Origin: Candidatus Alcyoniella australis
Lineage (GTDB): Bacteria > Lernaellota > Lernaellaia > JAVCCG01 > Alcyoniellaceae
Direction of reading: 5' to 3'
Assembly (NCBI GenBank): GCA_030765605.1
Contig: JAVCCG010000072.1
Location: 1-64,000, forward strand
DNA length: 64,000 nt
The translations under genes and the position numbers were made by a program. The first letter of the stretch is position 1, and each line of letters begins with the position of its first letter. Below the pieces are notes generated by a model. It was not told the origin of the DNA. It was given only the letters and a program-made list of their open reading frames with translations, and searched no databases. Shown piece by piece: positions 61,943 through 64,000 of the stretch.

Positions 61943-63585
61943 GGTTCCTCCAAGCTTTGTCTCGGCGCGAAAAAGCGGATCGCGCCGATGCGTCCCGCGG
62001 GCTGATATCCCGCCTGCGCCAGTTGCCGCGCCAGTCCGTCCGGCCTCAGCTCGGGCGGCACCGGGAACTCGTCGTAGGCCTCCCGCGACCAAAATCCCAC
62101 GGCCACTTGGATGTCGCTGGGCCAAAACGTCAGCACCAGATCGACCGGCCGCCCGATATCGAGCTGCACGTCGATGTCGTTGACCATTCGCACCAGGCGC
62201 AGCCGCGGATCGCGGACCATCACGCAGTACGATATCGGATCGAAATCGTAGTTGGGATACTTGGCCAAGCCGATACGCAGCGGATCGCGGTCAGGATAGA
62301 GTTCGCGAGCGCGTTGGACGATCTGTTGACCGACGTGCTGATAGAGCAGACCGTCGCGCGGCGCTTCGATCGGCCAGTCGTAGCGATCGACGTTGAGCGG
62401 CAGCATGCTGCGTTTGATCGTTGACGGGCCGCCGCCGGGCTCGAGGGTGCGTTGCAGCCCGAGCAGCAGCAGCGCGCAGAGCGCCACCGCACTCAGCCAT
62501 GCTTTCCAGCGCCCGCCGGGGATCCGCTCCCAGCCCACGGCGGCCAGCAGGGCCAACGGCGGCAGAAAGCCGATGCCGTACATGTCCTGCTTCTTGCTCA
62601 GCGCCAGCAGCACAAACCACGGGACCAACAGCCAGATCGCCAACAGCCGTCGACCCGGCGCGCGACGGACAAAGGCCCAGGGCGCGCAGGCCGCCACGCA
62701 CAGCAGGCCCCACAATCCGACGTGCGAGACGAGCATTGCGTAAGGGTAGTACAGCAGCGCGTAGAACGGATGAGCGGTCAGCGACGTGACCTCGTACTCG
62801 GGGTTGGCGAACGCCTCGTTCGTATAGTAGCCGGCCAGGGACGCCAGCTGATCGCGCAGCTCGGCCTGGATCGAGCCCAGGCAGATCACCGCCGCCCCGA
62901 GCGCCGCAGCCGCGGTCCAGGCCAACGCTCGCAACCGCAACGGACGTTCGCGCATCGCAGGGAACAGCAACGCCGCGACCATCGCCGGTCCCACGAACAG
63001 CAACTGGATGATCAGGTAGGTGATCTCCTTGGGCCACAAATAGTCCAGCACCAGCAGCGCGCACAGTGGCACGGCCCAAGCCGCGCCCGGTCGCCGCGCC
63101 AATCCCAATGTGCAGACCACGGTCCAGACCGCCAACGCCGCGTCGGGCACCTGCTCCTCGAGCAGACGCGACAGGCCCCAAACCATGGGGAACGACGAGA
63201 GCAGCGCCGCGGCCGCCAGTCCCGCGCGCTCCGAGGCGAGCATCGAACCCAAAACGTATACGCCGATCAGCAGCGCGATCAGCCCCAGGCTCGAGATCAG
63301 GCAGACGCTGAGGTAGCTCGGGCCCAGGGCGCGCACGATCAACGCGGCCGCGCCGATCATCAGGTTGAAGCGCCGGTTGGTCGACCAGACCTGGTCCGCG
63401 CTCAGTTGCTCGCCCAGGGTGTAGGCCTTGAGCAGCACCGCGCTGTGGGTAAAGTGCGGATAGGACGCCGGGGGATAGTCGATGCTGAGCAGCACCAGCA
63501 CGTTCTGCGCCAGCAAAAAGGCGATCAGCAGCGCCAGCAGCAGACGCCACCGCGCTTTACCGGGATTATCGCCGCCGGGGTTCAC
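61939..63585 (-). CDS. GT39/ArnT-like membrane protein
   Basis: 548 residues, GTG start at 63585 with only a weak ribosome site. Helix 1 (LLLALLIAFLLAQNVLVLLSI) leads into a periplasmic loop with YPPASYPHFTHSAVLLKAY, where usual GT39 proteins have an acidic pair; here Tyr/His take part of that place, so catalysis may differ. About ten further hydrophobic segments follow (LIVRALGPSYLSVCLISSLGLIALLIGVYVLGSM). The last 160 residues are soluble, with ARELYPDRDPLRIGLAKYPNYDF and PVDLVLTFWPSDIQ. Its C-terminal region resembles the truncated gene at 63604-64000, suggesting tandem duplication. Confidence 0.75.
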   Translation of the reverse strand: MNPGGDNPGKARWRLLLALLIAFLLAQNVLVLLSIDYPPASYPHFTHSAVLLKAYTLGEQLSADQVWSTNRRFNLMIGAAALIVRALGPSYLSVCLISSLGLIALLIGVYVLGSMLASERAGLAAAALLSSFPMVWGLSRLLEEQVPDAALAVWTVVCTLGLARRPGAAWAVPLCALLVLDYLWPKEITYLIIQLLFVGPAMVAALLFPAMRERPLRLRALAWTAAAALGAAVICLGSIQAELRDQLASLAGYYTNEAFANPEYEVTSLTAHPFYALLYYPYAMLVSHVGLWGLLCVAACAPWAFVRRAPGRRLLAIWLLVPWFVLLALSKKQDMYGIGFLPPLALLAAVGWERIPGGRWKAWLSAVALCALLLLGLQRTLEPGGGPSTIKRSMLPLNVDRYDWPIEAPRDGLLYQHVGQQIVQRARELYPDRDPLRIGLAKYPNYDFDPISYCVMVRDPRLRLVRMVNDIDVQLDIGRPVDLVLTFWPSDIQVAVGFWSREAYDEFPVPPELRPDGLARQLAQAGYQPAGRIGAIRFFAPRQSLEEP

Positions 63586-63603
63586 CTGGCACCGAGCATA
63601 GCG

Positions 63604-64000
63604 TCAGCGCACGCGCCGGAAAAATGTGAACGGGCCGGCCGCGCCCGCGGGCTCGAAGCGCCCGTCATCGCGCACCCAGCCCAGCATCTGCTCGCGCGTC
63701 GGCGGGTCGATGATCTCGCCGAAGTGCGGCTGATGATCGCGCGCGCCCGAGCGATAGACCAGGTCGCCGGGCCAGACCACCACCAGCAGGTCAAAGGGGT
63801 CGAACGGCGCGAGCTCGCCGCTGTGCTCGTCGACGGCCGATTCGATCCGCGCCCGTTTCTCGCCGTGCAGCTTGAGGTAGTACTCGATCAACGAGGTGCC
63901 AAAGCCCGGCACCTTAAGCATGCCGATGCGCGTGATCCCCGCGGGCCGTTGCAGACCATCGAGCTCATCCTGGATCAGGCCCGCGGCGTGGGAGTACAGC
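63604..64000 (-). CDS. C-terminal part of a second GT39-like protein (5' end beyond the window)
   Basis: The frame is open from the window edge to TGA at 63604, giving 131 residues. A Met lies at 63921, but the frame continues upstream without stop (LYSHAAGLIQDELDGL, PAGITRIG), so an internal start is not needed. The order of blocks follows the end of the gene at 61939: LY-HxxGxxI (LYSHAAGLI against LYQHVGQQI), ITRIGMLKVPGFG against LRIGLAKYPNYDF, PFDLLVVVWPGD against PVDLVLTFWPSD, GPFTFFRRVR against GAIRFFAPR. It is therefore most likely the soluble C-terminal domain of another GT-C membrane transferase, with the transmembrane part outside the window. Confidence 0.6.
   Translation of the reverse strand, partial: LYSHAAGLIQDELDGLQRPAGITRIGMLKVPGFGTSLIEYYLKLHGEKRARIESAVDEHSGELAPFDPFDLLVVVWPGDLVYRSGARDHQPHFGEIIDPPTREQMLGWVRDDGRFEPAGAAGPFTFFRRVR

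Overview
The window is GC-rich (visibly above 60 percent), densely coded, and reads as one contig of a Gram-negative bacterium. Long same-strand gene runs are joined by ATGA and GTGA start/stop overlaps. Several protein types point to the deltaproteobacterial/Myxococcota-like part of the tree or a related uncultured phylum: a DUF4388-like (PATAN) plus TPR protein, lipoproteins and a Kelch protein with poly-aspartate tracts, a LonB-type AAA protease, a CHASE2 membrane protein and a thrombospondin-3 lipoprotein. Lineage is inference from gene content; no rRNA or tRNA is present to settle it.

Layout. (1) 1-4207, minus: a Kelch exported protein overlapping a folate pabA-pabB-pabC run (pabC cut by the window edge). 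(2) 4357-11556, minus: the DUF4388/TPR protein with its own strong, possibly leaderless promoter, then an amino-acid catabolism operon (P5C dehydrogenase, HcnA/HcnB-like fused ferredoxin-FAD subunit, BFD ferredoxin, urocanase, small secreted protein). (3) 11682-13939: divergent WHy/LEA2 lipoprotein and CHASE2 protein. (4) 13959-31862, minus: a 15-gene surface polysaccharide locus with an initiating sugar transferase, O-antigen ligase, flippase, many glycosyltransferases, a sugar-kinase-like protein, UDP-GlcNAc 2-epimerase and a fused dehydrogenase/acetyltransferase for a ManNAc3NAc(A)-type sugar. (5) 32006-40336: FAD oxidoreductase, pcnB, a GT39-like membrane transferase, AlkD-like protein, an exported protein-L-isoaspartate methyltransferase and a family 2 glycoside hydrolase. 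(6) 40337-42048: an AT-rich island holding one pentapeptide-repeat membrane protein. (7) 42049-51444, plus: penicillin acylase, alpha-galactosidase, Lon protease, TSP3 lipoprotein, GNAT and PHP proteins. (8) 51438-58213: three radical SAM proteins, a GT39-like membrane transferase and a polyprenyl-P-sugar-synthase-like GT2. (9) 58314-58495: a structured intergenic element with 17-bp terminal inverted repeats. (10) 58494-64000, minus: a poly-Asp lipoprotein with a glycosidase-like region, a BNR/sialidase-like secreted protein and two GT39-like membrane proteins, the last one cut by the edge.

How parts work together. Regions 4, 8 and 10 look like envelope glycan assembly: lipid-linked sugar donors (GT2/DPM-like enzymes), GT-C membrane transferases that use such donors, and cytoplasmic GT4 enzymes feeding a flippase/ligase route. 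Region 2 funnels proline-type substrates and histidine intermediates towards glutamate. The strongest candidates for something undescribed are the 182-bp inverted-repeat element, the poly-Asp/Cys-Gly surface-protein tails, and the radical SAM/GT39/GT2 cluster. No CRISPR array, tRNA, rRNA, transposase or integrase was seen.
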